This document shows positions 24,899 through 33,375 of a stretch of DNA of 64,000 bases, piece by piece. The DNA comes from CADEDH01 sp041394285 (lineage in GTDB: Bacteria > Actinomycetota > Acidimicrobiia > Acidimicrobiales > SZUA-35). The stretch spans positions 248,001 to 312,000 of the forward strand of contig JAWKIL010000004.1 of NCBI GenBank assembly GCA_041394285.1. Direction: 5' to 3'. Below the pieces are notes generated by a model, which worked only from the letters and a program-made list of their open reading frames with translations, made no database searches and was not told the origin of the DNA. The first letter of the stretch is position 1. Every line of letters begins with the position of its first letter. Position numbers and translations under genes: made by a program.

Positions 24899-27717
24899 GC
24901 GCCGGGCAGCCGGTAGGCCGCCGGCGTCGGCTTGAGGGGCCGGGCGTACCACAGGGGCCGGCGCAGGCCGTTGGTGGGCGGCCGGGTCTTGGCCAGCCAG
25001 TCCCGGTACGCCTCCCGGCTCTTCGCCGTGTCCACCACCACGTCGCCGTAGGCGTCACCGGCCTGGGCCGGGCCCACCCGCACCCGCTGGTGCCAGCACT
25101 GCATGCCGGAGATGGGGTCGGGCTGGACGCAGAAGGTGGCGTTCTGGTGCACGCCGGTGTCGTTCCACCAGATTCGCCCGGTGTCGTCGTCGGACGAGGC
25201 GTACGGCTCGTTGCCGTGGTCCCGACGCAGCTTCCAGGTGGTGCCGTCGTGGGCGATCGACGCCTTGCCCGCCCCCCAGGAGCGGGCCTGGTCATCTTCC
25301 AGCCGCCACCGGCCCATGTGGTGGGAGGCGGCCACCACCCCGGGGCGGATGCCCTCGGTGCGCCAGGCCATGATCACGAAGTGGCCGATGCGGGTGCTGA
25401 CCCGCACCAGGCCGCCCTCGTCGATGCCGAGCTTCTCGGCGTCGGCCGGGTGGATCCACAGCGGGTGGCGGTGGCTGATCTCGTTGAGCCACTTGGAGTT
25501 GGCCGACCGGGTGTGGATGAGCGTCGGGATGCGGAACGTGGGCAACAGGATCCGCTCGTCGCCGGCCAGGTCGAGGTCTTCCCAGTGGACGTGGGACGGG
25601 ATCCAGCCCGGGGTGGCGTGCTCGGGCCAACCCCAGTCGGCCAGGGTGGTGGAGTACAGCTCCAGCTTGCGCGACGGGGTGGGGAAGCCCTCCCGGGCCA
25701 CGCCGTCGACGTCGACCGCCGGGGAGCCGTCACCCAGGGGGGCCAGCGTCAGGCCGTCGAGCTCGCCGGCGTCGCCCGACCACGCCCCGGGCGTGCCCGG
25801 CTTGCGCCACACGCCGTGGCGATCCCGTTCACAGCCCTCCAAGGCGTCGGCCGGCACGGTGCGCTCGTGGGGTTCGTAGGGGTCGCCGGGCAGGGCGAAG
25901 GCGGAGCGGTCGCGCATGTACTCGAGCGGGCTCTGGCCGGCGTCCTTGGCCGCCTCGGCCAGGCCGGGCACGCCGTCGGCGAACATCCGGCCGTAGTACT
26001 CGTCGATGCTGATGGGGGTGCCGGGCTCGTCGATCGACTCGAACCAGCGGCGGATGCCGAGCGAACCGTCGGGATCGATCCGCCACGACAGCTCGATCCA
26101 CAGCTCGTTCTCCTCCCACACCTCGCCCGGGTTGTGAGCGTGGCTCGGGGTGCCGGGCTCCCGCTCGCCCCGCAGCTCGGCGTAGCGGCGCATGGTCGGC
26201 TGGCGGAACCCGATCCAGCGGCCGGCGTGGGTCTCGTAGCTGTGGACGTCGTGGCGCTCGGTGGCCACGCCCATGGGGAGCACGTAGTCGGCGAACCAGG
26301 CCGTCTCGGACCAGGTGGGGGTGAGGGCCACGTGGCAGCCCACCTTGGCCTCGTCGGTCAGGGCCTCCAGCCACGAGAAACCGTCGGGGTTCGTCCACAC
26401 CGGGTTGTAGACCCGGGAGAAGTAGACCTCCAGACGGCCCCGTCCCTCGTTGAGGAAGTGGGGCAGGAGGATCGACATCTCGTGGTAGGCCAGCGGGTAC
26501 TCCCGGGGCCAGTTGAGCTCGTTCCAGCTCGTCACGGCCGGGGCGCCGAGGGGGGCGGCGGGGGCGAACTTGTTCATGCCGTTGCCGGCGGTGCCCCCCT
26601 TGGTGGCCACCGAGCCGGTGAGCACGTTGAGGAAGAACAGGCAGCGGGCCACCTGCCAGCCGCCGAGGTGGCCGGCGCCGGCGGCCCGCCAGTTGTGGCT
26701 GGCGAATCGGGTGGGATGGGCCCCGATCAGCTCGGCCAGCTCCCGGATCACGGTGGCCGACACCCCGGTCTTCTGCTCGGCCGCCTCGGGGGTGTAGTCG
26801 GCGTATTCGTCCAGCAGGGCCGGGCGCACCTCGCTCCACTCGACGGGACGGTCGGGATGCTGGCGCTCGAGGTAGGTCTCCCAGTTCGTCCACCGGCGCA
26901 CGAAGTCCTCGTGCCAGGTGCCGGCCTCGATCAGGAGGCGGGCGATGGCCAGGATCAGGAACGGCTCGGTGCCGGGCCAGGCCGGGAGCCAGTAGTCGGC
27001 CTTGGCCCCGGTGTTCGACAGGCGGGGGTCGACGCAGATCACCTTGGCCCCGGCCGCCTGGGCCTCCATGATCCGCTGGGCGTGGGGGTTGAAGTAGTGG
27101 CCCGACTCCAGGTGGGCCGAGATCAGGAAGATGACCCGGGCGTTGGCGAAATCCGACGAGGGCCGGTCGTGGCCCATCCAGCTCTGGTAGCCGATGCGGG
27201 CGTTGGAGGAGCAGATGTTGGTGTGGGAGTTGTGGCCGTCGACCCCCCAGGCCTTCAGCACCCGCTCGGTGTAGCCGTCTTCCCCGGGGCGGCCCACGTG
27301 GTACATGACCTCGTTGCCCCGACCCTCGGTGATGGCGGTGCGGATGCGGCCGGCGATGTCGTCCAGCGCCTCGTCCCAGCTCACCCGCTCCCACCGCCCG
27401 CCGCCCCGGGGCCCGGAGCGCCGCATGGGGTACAGGATGCGTTCGGGGTCGTGGACCTGGTTGAGGGTGGCCGGGCCCTTGGCGCAGTTGCGGCCCCGGC
27501 TGGCCGGGTGCTCGGGGTTGCCCTCCACCTTGGCGATCTCGCCCGTCTCCTGATCGACGTAGGCCACCAGCCCGCAGCCCGCCTCGCAGTTGAAGCAGGT
27601 GGTGGGCACGAGGGTGTAGGCCCGCTCCTTGCGCTCGGGCCAGGCCTTGGCGTCGAGCTCCCGCCAATCGTGCCACCGCTCGAACGGTGGGTAGGCGTTG
27701 AACTGTTCGTCGCTCAT
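24895..27717 (-). CDS. Cytoplasmic molybdopterin oxidoreductase, candidate sulfite dehydrogenase subunit SoeA
   Basis: A 940-residue complex-iron-sulfur molybdoenzyme catalytic subunit. An N-terminal [4Fe-4S] site is formed by Cys41, Cys44, Cys48 and Cys78 (CFNCEAGC, RGRNCAKG). NICSSNARIG holds Cys169, a possible molybdenum ligand. No twin-arginine signal is present, so it should work in the cytoplasm. The partner gene encodes ferredoxin and NrfD-type membrane domains. A cytoplasmic A subunit with B and C partners is the arrangement of SoeABC sulfite dehydrogenase; polysulfide and thiosulfate reductases are usually exported. Placement with a sulfide:quinone oxidoreductase supports sulfur metabolism, but the direction and substrate (sulfite, persulfide or another sulfur compound) remain inference. 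Confidence 0.8.
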   Translation of the reverse strand: MSDEQFNAYPPFERWHDWRELDAKAWPERKERAYTLVPTTCFNCEAGCGLVAYVDQETGEIAKVEGNPEHPASRGRNCAKGPATLNQVHDPERILYPMRRSGPRGGGRWERVSWDEALDDIAGRIRTAITEGRGNEVMYHVGRPGEDGYTERVLKAWGVDGHNSHTNICSSNARIGYQSWMGHDRPSSDFANARVIFLISAHLESGHYFNPHAQRIMEAQAAGAKVICVDPRLSNTGAKADYWLPAWPGTEPFLILAIARLLIEAGTWHEDFVRRWTNWETYLERQHPDRPVEWSEVRPALLDEYADYTPEAAEQKTGVSATVIRELAELIGAHPTRFASHNWRAAGAGHLGGWQVARCLFFLNVLTGSVATKGGTAGNGMNKFAPAAPLGAPAVTSWNELNWPREYPLAYHEMSILLPHFLNEGRGRLEVYFSRVYNPVWTNPDGFSWLEALTDEAKVGCHVALTPTWSETAWFADYVLPMGVATERHDVHSYETHAGRWIGFRQPTMRRYAELRGEREPGTPSHAHNPGEVWEENELWIELSWRIDPDGSLGIRRWFESIDEPGTPISIDEYYGRMFADGVPGLAEAAKDAGQSPLEYMRDRSAFALPGDPYEPHERTVPADALEGCERDRHGVWRKPGTPGAWSGDAGELDGLTLAPLGDGSPAVDVDGVAREGFPTPSRKLELYSTTLADWGWPEHATPGWIPSHVHWEDLDLAGDERILLPTFRIPTLIHTRSANSKWLNEISHRHPLWIHPADAEKLGIDEGGLVRVSTRIGHFVIMAWRTEGIRPGVVAASHHMGRWRLEDDQARSWGAGKASIAHDGTTWKLRRDHGNEPYASSDDDTGRIWWNDTGVHQNATFCVQPDPISGMQCWHQRVRVGPAQAGDAYGDVVVDTAKSREAYRDWLAKTRPPTNGLRRPLWYARPLKPTPAAYRLPGA

Positions 27718-27730
27718 GGCTGGCCTCCGG

Positions 27731-29281
27731 TCACGACAGTGGCACCGACTGCCCGGCGGCCAGGAAGGCGCTCTCGTAGGCGTACAGCCCGGCCAGCGCC
27801 GCCAGCCCGGCCAGCGCCAACAGCACCGGGTTGGTCGATCCCGCCGCCAGCAGGGCCGCCGTGATCACCCCGGGCACCACGAGCCCGGCGGCGACGCCGC
27901 CGGCCCAGAACCAGCGGGCCTGGCCGCCCCGGGTCAGGTCATGGGTGGCCAGCTCCACGTGCCGGCTCCCGGCCGACGTGAGCTCCATCGCCACCAGGGC
28001 GGCGGTGGCCACCACCCCGCCCAGGAGCGACCAGATGACGGCGTCGGGCTGGGGCACGTCCACCACCAGATCGGCGATCCCCAGAGCCGACGCCCCGGCC
28101 GTGACGGCCTGGGCCAGGAGCACGGGCAGCAGCAGGGGTGTCTGCCACAGGTCCCGGCCCTCGCACTGGCCCAGCAGGAACGCCGTGTACCCCGCGGTGC
28201 CCGCCGCGCCGAGCACGGCCGGCACGGCCAGCCAGGGCAGCGCCCCGCCGGCCGAGGCCGCCCCGGCCACGAACCAGGCGGCGCAGACGGCGGCGAAGGC
28301 GATCAGGATCCACGCCCCCCGCACCAGCCACGACGTCGAGTTCGGCATGGTCAGCAGGTAGAAGAACCGCTTGGGCTGGCGCAGATCGGCCACCAGCAGG
28401 GCGCCGGTGGCGGCCAGGAAGAGGCCGGCCAGCACGGGGGCCAGCACGCCGACCACGCCGCTGTCGCCGTGGCCCAGCAGCACCAGGAGGGCAGCCAGCA
28501 GCATCACCCCGGCGGCGATGGCCTTGGTCACGAGGTAGCCGGCCACCTTCGCTTTCCAGGTGGGGTGGTGGGCCGTGGTGTAGGCGGTGCGGGCCACCAC
28601 CCCGGTGGTGCCGGCGGGCACCGTGGGATGGTCGGGGGTGACGTCGGCCCAGATCAGGCCGTCGGCGGCGATGGCGGTGCGGGTGGGGTCGAGGGAGGCC
28701 TGATCGGCTCCCCGGTAGTAGACCTTGGGCCGGGTGTTCTGCTCCGGGGCCCGTACCGCCACCGGGTCACGGGCGATGACCCGGCTGATGGCGGACGCCG
28801 GATCGTCGAGGTCGCCGATCACGATGGCCTCGGTGGGGCACACGATCTGGCAGCTCGGCAGCAGGCCCACCTCGAGCCGGTGGTTGCACATGTTGCACTT
28901 GTGGGCGGTGCTGGTCTCGGGGTTGATGTAGATGGCGTCGTAGGGGCAGGCGTTCATGCAGCTCTTGCAGCCGATGCAGCGCCGATCGTCGAAGTCCACC
29001 ACCCCGTTGTCCGCCCGGAACAGGGCGGAGGTGGGGCAGATGGCCATGCACGGGGCGTCGTCGCACTGGTTGCACCGCATGACGGTGAACTTGCGGGCGA
29101 CGTCGGGGAACGAACCCGTCTCGATGTACTTCACCCAGGTCCGGTTGACCCCGAGCGGCACGTCGTGCTCGCTCTTGCACGCCACTGTGCAGGCGTGGCA
29201 TCCGATGCAGCTCGTGCTGTCGAGCAGGAAACCGAGGCGTGCCACCTCCGGAATGTACGGCGTTACGGAACTGCGCCGCAA
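27731..29281 (-). CDS. Fused four-cluster ferredoxin and NrfD-type membrane subunit (SoeB-SoeC-like)
   Basis: A 516-residue protein. Residues about 15-180 contain sixteen cysteines in four groups (CIGCHACTVAC from Cys25, CNQCDDAPCMAIC, CIGCKSCMNAC, CNMC with SCQIVC), enough for four [4Fe-4S] clusters as in DmsB/PsrB/SoeB. From about 240 on there are about eight membrane segments of NrfD/DmsC type, including the MPNSTSWLVRGAW motif. It should pass electrons between the molybdenum subunit and quinone. The B and C subunits are normally separate proteins. The start used is TTG 29281, 18 bases after the upstream gene, with GACGAGG before it; GTG 29245 is an alternative that keeps all cysteines. 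Confidence 0.85.
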   Translation of the reverse strand: MRRSSVTPYIPEVARLGFLLDSTSCIGCHACTVACKSEHDVPLGVNRTWVKYIETGSFPDVARKFTVMRCNQCDDAPCMAICPTSALFRADNGVVDFDDRRCIGCKSCMNACPYDAIYINPETSTAHKCNMCNHRLEVGLLPSCQIVCPTEAIVIGDLDDPASAISRVIARDPVAVRAPEQNTRPKVYYRGADQASLDPTRTAIAADGLIWADVTPDHPTVPAGTTGVVARTAYTTAHHPTWKAKVAGYLVTKAIAAGVMLLAALLVLLGHGDSGVVGVLAPVLAGLFLAATGALLVADLRQPKRFFYLLTMPNSTSWLVRGAWILIAFAAVCAAWFVAGAASAGGALPWLAVPAVLGAAGTAGYTAFLLGQCEGRDLWQTPLLLPVLLAQAVTAGASALGIADLVVDVPQPDAVIWSLLGGVVATAALVAMELTSAGSRHVELATHDLTRGGQARWFWAGGVAAGLVVPGVITAALLAAGSTNPVLLALAGLAALAGLYAYESAFLAAGQSVPLS

Positions 29282-29299
29282 ACGGTCGCAGGCCTCGTC

Positions 29300-30508
29300 T
29301 CAGGCCAGACCCTTCAGCATGAGGTTCCAGTAGAGGAAGGGCAGGCCGTACTTCTTCAGGTACCACATGTCCCGGCGGGGCCGGGTGGCGTCGATCAGCG
29401 CGGTGGGGAAGCTCGGCGTGTGCTCCATCGTGTAATCGAACTCCGCCAGCAGCATGTGCCGGCGGGACGTGGTGAGGGGGCAGGAGGCGTAGCCGCCGTA
29501 GCCCAGCGGGAACGCCTGGCCGGCCAGGTGGGCCGCCACGTTGGCCGCCGCCACCGGCGCCTGCTTGCGCACGGCGGCACCGGTCTTCGAGTTGGGGGTG
29601 GACCCGGCGTCGCCCAGGGCGAACACGTTGGGGTAGCGCACGTGCTGCAGGGTGGTCTTGTCGACGTCGACGTACCCGGTGGGGAGGCCGGTGGACAGGG
29701 GGCTCGACTTGACCCAGTCCGGGGCCGACTGGTGGGGCACCACGTGCATCACGTCGTAGGGCAGCGAGAACCCGGCTCCCCCCTCGTCCATCGAGCGGAA
29801 CGTGGCCTTGCGGCCGTCGGGATCGACCGACTCCAGCTCGGCCTTGGTGTGGAGCGTGATCCCGTACTCGGCGATCACCTTGTCCAGGGCGTCGGCGAAC
29901 ACGGGCACCCCGAAGATGCGGGGGGTGGGCACCACGAGATGGATGTCGATGTCCTTCAGAACGCCCTGCTGGCGCCAGTAGTCGGCGGCCAGGTACGCGA
30001 TCTTCTGGGGGGCGCCGGCGCACTTGATCGGGTCGGCCGGCATGGTGAACACGGCGGTGCCGGAGCGGGTGTTGCGGATGAACTCCCAGGTGTGGGGGGC
30101 CAGATCGAACCGGTAGTTCGACGAGACGCCGTTACGGCCGAGGGTGTCGGTGACGCCGGGGACGCGATCCCAGTCGAGCTGGATGCCGGGGCAGACCACG
30201 AGGGCGTCGTAGGTGATGGTGCGGCCGCCCGCCGTGTGGACGGCGTTGTTGTCGGGGTCGAAGCCGTCGGCTGCGTCCCGGATCCAGGTGACGTCCTTGG
30301 GCATCACCGATGCCTCGGAGCGCACGGTCGAGTCGATCTTGGCCGCTCCCCCACCCACCAGGGTCCACAGCGCCTGGTAGTAGTGCTTGTCCGACGGCTC
30401 GACGACGGCGATGTCGGTGATCTTCTTGCGCCGCAGGCGGGCGGCGACGGAGATGCCGGCGGCGCCGCCTCCGACGATGACGACGCGGTGATGAGCGGTG
30501 GTGGCCAT
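29300..30508 (-). CDS. sqr: Sulfide:quinone oxidoreductase, type II
   Basis: A 402-residue flavoprotein oxidising sulfide to persulfide or sulfane sulfur and reducing quinone at the membrane. FAD motif VIVGGGAAGISVAARLR is at 9-26. The two redox cysteines of human-type SQOR are recognisable: Cys163 in KCAGAPQKIAYLA and Cys343 in GYASCPLTT; Cys106 is also present. FALGDAG (about 296-302) is the second FAD contact. Start ATG 30508 has GAGGGGG 8 bases upstream; the in-frame ATG at 30538 lies inside a repeat unit and is unlikely. It is the first gene of the SQR, FeS/NrfD, molybdopterin operon and has a strong promoter with repeats in its leader. Confidence 0.92.
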   Translation of the reverse strand: MATTAHHRVVIVGGGAAGISVAARLRRKKITDIAVVEPSDKHYYQALWTLVGGGAAKIDSTVRSEASVMPKDVTWIRDAADGFDPDNNAVHTAGGRTITYDALVVCPGIQLDWDRVPGVTDTLGRNGVSSNYRFDLAPHTWEFIRNTRSGTAVFTMPADPIKCAGAPQKIAYLAADYWRQQGVLKDIDIHLVVPTPRIFGVPVFADALDKVIAEYGITLHTKAELESVDPDGRKATFRSMDEGGAGFSLPYDVMHVVPHQSAPDWVKSSPLSTGLPTGYVDVDKTTLQHVRYPNVFALGDAGSTPNSKTGAAVRKQAPVAAANVAAHLAGQAFPLGYGGYASCPLTTSRRHMLLAEFDYTMEHTPSFPTALIDATRPRRDMWYLKKYGLPFLYWNLMLKGLA

Positions 30509-30527
30509 GGTGTTCCCCCTCGGGTCG

Positions 30528-30590
30528 GGTCGGGACATCTGGTGTCACGGTCGGGACATCTGGTGTCACGGTCGGGACATCTGGTGTCAC
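30528..30590. repeat. Three exact 21-bp tandem repeats in the sqr leader
   Basis: Units at 30528-30548, 30549-30569 and 30570-30590 are identical. On the gene strand each contains GACACCAGATGTC, a dyad GACA...TGTC. They lie 20-82 bases upstream of the sqr start and downstream of the predicted transcription start, so they are in the transcribed leader. The 21-bp period places the sites on the same face of the helix, suiting cooperative binding by a regulator. Confidence 0.75.
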
Positions 30591-30603
30591 GGTGTCCCCA
30601 CTA

Positions 30604-30632
30604 AATGTACGTACAAAGGTACGTCCAGTCAA
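30604..30632 (-). promoter_or_regulatory. Strong sigma70-type promoter of the sqr operon with an embedded inverted repeat
   Basis: On the minus strand TTGACT (30632-30627), a 17-bp spacer and TACATT (30609-30604) form a near-consensus promoter, rare in this window. The spacer and -10 edge contain ACGTACAAAGGTACGT (30609-30624, + strand), a perfect 6-bp inverted repeat, well placed as a repressor site. Confidence 0.65.
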
Positions 30633-30639
30633 ACTCGGA

Positions 30640-32004
30640 TCACTCGATGGTGGATCCATCGGGGCGGTAGGTGCGCCACCGCCCGGTCACCGGGTCCCGG
30701 GTGATCGAGAACCTCTTCTGCTTCCACCGGTTGTGGAATCCGCAGAGCGGGGCCCCGTTGTCGGGATTCGTCGGCCCGCCCCTGCCGTACTCATGCAGGT
30801 GGTCGACCTCGCACCGGCTGGTCGGAAGATCGCAGCCAGGCCAGACACAGTGCGGGCTCTGCAGTTGGGCCGCCAGCCGGGCCGACCCGGTGAACAGCCG
30901 GGCCTTCCGGCCAAGATCGATCACCACGCCCTTGGTGTTGACGATCACCCGTCGGATCTCGTTGGCCAGGCTCGAGAAGAATTGTTCCACCGGCTCCAGT
31001 GCCATGCCGTCGAGCGTGGAGCACCGGTACCGGTCGGGGTCACACCACCCGCTCCGCTCCGCCTGCAGATCGGTCAGCGACGCCGACCAATGCGTGTCGG
31101 GCGCCGCCGCATCCGTCCCCAGCAGCTCGGCCAGGCCGAGGTAGGCCTCGGCCGACCAGACGATGTTGTGCACGATCGCCGGGGCCGACGTGTCGGCCGG
31201 GGCGCCGGCGGCGTCGTCGAAGATGCGGGCCAGGGCATCGGCCCTGCGCTGGGCCTCCGTGCGCTTGAGGTCGGTGATCGTGGCCGCATCGCCGAGGCGG
31301 CCACGGGCCTCGGCCCAGTCCGCCTTCCGCAGCATCTCTACGTAGTGGTCGAAGATCTCCCGCATCCGCGATCCCTGATCGGACGCGAAATGCCCCGACA
31401 GATCCCAGATCTTCTCGATGTCATTGTGGATGAGACGGGCGTTCCGATTGTCGTGGTTGCGGTTGTTCTCCTTGAACCCACCGTTCAGATCGACCACCCG
31501 TTCCCAGTCGAGCACCTTCACCTTGAAGTCGTCGAACGACTCCTCGCTGGCCCAGCGCAGGAACTTCTCCTGCCGAACGGGTACCTTGCCCTTGATCCGC
31601 GGGTTAGCCTGCACCCGGGCCAGCACTTGCACGTGGTCGAGGCCGATCAGGCCCGAGCGGAACGCCGCCGCCACTTCCGGCAGATCACCCAGAGCCCGAG
31701 CCGCCTGCGCCCGCCGAAAGGCCTCACCGTTTGAGACTTTCAGCACGTGGCAGGCGTGGGCCTTGACCGAACGATGACCATCGATCCGGTGCAGTCGACC
31801 AGCCTCGATCCGAGCCAGATTGTCGATCTGAGCGGCGCCCACCACCCGGTGCACCAACTCCAGGCCCTGTTCGGCCGCCAGCACGTCACTATCCAGCTGC
31901 GGCTGGTTCAACTCGTCGGCCAGATCCCGAGCGGCATCGATCAACGCGATGTAGCGGGCCCTGAGCCGCTCATTTGAAAAGATCAGCTCCGCCACCGAAT
32001 CCAT
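30640..32004 (-). CDS. HNH endonuclease-domain protein of the 13E12/DUF222 type
   Basis: A 454-residue protein with an all-helical DUF222-like N-terminal region (about 1-330) and a C-terminal HNH domain: CVWPGCDLPTSRCEVDHLHE, GGPTNPDNGAPLC and FHNRWKQ, with zinc-type cysteines and the DH and HN pairs intact. Proteins of this type occur in many copies in actinobacterial genomes and are linked to mobile or repetitive DNA (13E12 repeats); the biological role is unclear. Codon use is visibly less GC-biased than the neighbours. It starts at ATG 32004 and ends 8 bases before the sqr promoter, on the same strand. Confidence 0.85.
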   Translation of the reverse strand: MDSVAELIFSNERLRARYIALIDAARDLADELNQPQLDSDVLAAEQGLELVHRVVGAAQIDNLARIEAGRLHRIDGHRSVKAHACHVLKVSNGEAFRRAQAARALGDLPEVAAAFRSGLIGLDHVQVLARVQANPRIKGKVPVRQEKFLRWASEESFDDFKVKVLDWERVVDLNGGFKENNRNHDNRNARLIHNDIEKIWDLSGHFASDQGSRMREIFDHYVEMLRKADWAEARGRLGDAATITDLKRTEAQRRADALARIFDDAAGAPADTSAPAIVHNIVWSAEAYLGLAELLGTDAAAPDTHWSASLTDLQAERSGWCDPDRYRCSTLDGMALEPVEQFFSSLANEIRRVIVNTKGVVIDLGRKARLFTGSARLAAQLQSPHCVWPGCDLPTSRCEVDHLHEYGRGGPTNPDNGAPLCGFHNRWKQKRFSITRDPVTGRWRTYRPDGSTIE

Positions 32005-32055
32005 GCCTCAACCCTACGCATGGGGTGTGACAGCGAAGGTCGATTTGTGTCCTGT

Positions 32056-32072
32056 CGGAGAACATTTCTCCG
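32056..32072. promoter_or_regulatory. Perfect 7-bp inverted repeat between divergent genes
   Basis: CGGAGAACATTTCTCCG, followed on the + strand by CCTTTTG. It lies between the divergent HNH gene and the membrane protein at 32155. The position favours an operator over a terminator, though the hairpin plus T run could act as one. Confidence 0.4.
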
Positions 32073-32154
32073 CCTTTTGTTGCGACAGCTCAATCCACCT
32101 CCGCCGAGACCTTAAGCAGGGACGAGCAGCGGGCGATAAAGCTCCTGGGACCCC

Positions 32155-32946
32155 ATGACTGACGACCTCGAGCCCGGCGACCAGACGAAGGATCGAATCG
32201 CCGCGCGCTCGGCAATCGCGTTCAGCATCCTCGCCACCGCGTGCCTGACGGCGTTCGCCCGCGATCGGCTGTCCGGGAGCGACACATCGTCGAGCCTTGA
32301 CCTACTGGGCTATAGCTTCCTCGCCGCGGCCGCAATCTGTCTCCTCTGCAATCGGTACTACCGATCCGCCGATCGCCGCATCGCCGAGGCCGAGACGGCC
32401 GCCCTCTTCGCCGGGCGGGCCAACATCTACATCGACCAGATTCGGGTGGCAACGGAGACGAGCGGCGCCGCCCGTCGGGCCCGGGCCGGCTGGATCCGGT
32501 TGCTGACCCAAGGCCAAGGCGTGATGGAAGGAACGCTCCGGCTGGACGGGGACGGCATTCACTGGGCTCCAGCCCGACTCGCTCGCTGGTTCCGTATGGA
32601 GGAGTGGACGGTCGACCTCGATCAGGTGGGCTATGTGTCGGTGACTCGCACGGCCCTTCGGGTCGGCAAGGGTGGCATCGCAACGCTGCAACTGAGATCC
32701 GGCTTTCCGATCGACCTTTTGCTGCGGCGGGCGTCGTTGTGGCCATGGCTGTTCTTCCCCGGGCTCGCCTTCCTGGCGGCGAGCTGGGTCGGCGACTCGG
32801 ATCACCCGTGGGGCCTGCTCCCCTTCGCCGAGGGGCAGGTCCGAGGCGTGACCGCCACCTACGAGCGAGGGATCGGTGTCATCCTGCGGGGCGTGCACCC
32901 GGACTTCGTCCGAGCCACGAAGCTGGCTCAGGGCCGGGTGGCCTGA
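32155..32946 (+). CDS. Orphan membrane protein with a PH-like cytoplasmic region
   Basis: A 263-residue protein I cannot assign. Two hydrophobic segments near the N-terminus (about 20-35 and 47-63) are followed by a soluble part with a pattern like a small beta-barrel of GRAM/PH type (MEGTLRLDGDGIHWAP, WTVDLDQVGYVSVTRTALRV), then another hydrophobic stretch (LWPWLFFPGLAFLAASWVG) and an end reading FVRATKLAQGRVA. No catalytic residues are evident. Base use is less GC-rich than the flanking operons, like the HNH gene it diverges from. Confidence 0.65.
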   Translation: MTDDLEPGDQTKDRIAARSAIAFSILATACLTAFARDRLSGSDTSSSLDLLGYSFLAAAAICLLCNRYYRSADRRIAEAETAALFAGRANIYIDQIRVATETSGAARRARAGWIRLLTQGQGVMEGTLRLDGDGIHWAPARLARWFRMEEWTVDLDQVGYVSVTRTALRVGKGGIATLQLRSGFPIDLLLRRASLWPWLFFPGLAFLAASWVGDSDHPWGLLPFAEGQVRGVTATYERGIGVILRGVHPDFVRATKLAQGRVA

Positions 32947-32970
32947 CCCCACCGGGCTGACCCCGGGTCG

Positions 32971-32976
32971 TACCCT
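32971..32976 (+). promoter_or_regulatory. Leaderless -10 hexamer TACCCT
   Basis: TACCCT lies 6 bases before ATG 32983. Confidence 0.4.
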
Positions 32977-32982
32977 TGGCCC

Positions 32983-33375
32983 ATGCCGGCACGGGCGAAC
33001 ACGAGACGGATGCTGATCGCACCGCTCGTCGCGGCCGCCGTGCTCGTGTGGGCCGTGCTGCCGACGCTCGCCGCCGCTGGGCTAGCCCTCGACCATCCGG
33101 CCTGGTCGTCCCCCGGCATCGACCCCCCGGCCGGCCCGTTGGCGGTCGACGAGCCGTCGTGGTGGCCGCCCGGCCATCGCTACCGCTGGACCGGCCAGGC
33201 CACCGGCGCATCTATCGAGCGCGTCGACCCCTGGGGATCACCCGCCGCCGGCCACGTGTGGACGGCCGCCGTGGCCACGGCGGCCGGCGGGCTCGCCTGG
33301 TGGCTGTGCCGGGGCGACGCCCGCCCCGTCCTACCCCGCCGGCCCGACTTTCACCGCTCCGAACGGGTCAGCTGA
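32983..33375 (+). CDS. Small orphan two-segment membrane protein
   Basis: A 130-residue protein of unknown function. Hydrophobic stretches LIAPLVAAAVLVWAVLPTLAAAG (given in part: LVAAAVLVWAVLP, about 15-27) and VWTAAVATAAGGLAWWLC (about 92-109) flank a Pro/Trp-rich extracytoplasmic-looking loop. The short C-terminal tail is basic. A leaderless promoter supports the start. No family is recognised. Confidence 0.6.
   Translation: MPARANTRRMLIAPLVAAAVLVWAVLPTLAAAGLALDHPAWSSPGIDPPAGPLAVDEPSWWPPGHRYRWTGQATGASIERVDPWGSPAAGHVWTAAVATAAGGLAWWLCRGDARPVLPRRPDFHRSERVS

Noticed and set aside
24895..27717. Formate dehydrogenase or nitrate reductase identity for the molybdoenzyme
   Set aside because: The partner is a DmsB/PsrB-like FeS plus NrfD fusion and the neighbour is SQR; no diaphorase, cytochrome b or Nar-type subunits are near. 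Sulfur chemistry is the better fit though unproven.
30509..30538. A longer sqr reading from ATG 30538
   Set aside because: That ATG lies inside one of the 21-bp repeats and lacks a ribosome site; ATG 30508 has GAGGGGG in place and puts the FAD motif at the usual distance.
24622..30604. Very long + strand open frames opposite the molybdoenzyme, FeS/NrfD and sqr genes
   Set aside because: They are antisense to conserved genes, rich in Gly, His, Arg and Val, have no family motifs, and arise from the strong G/C third-position bias.
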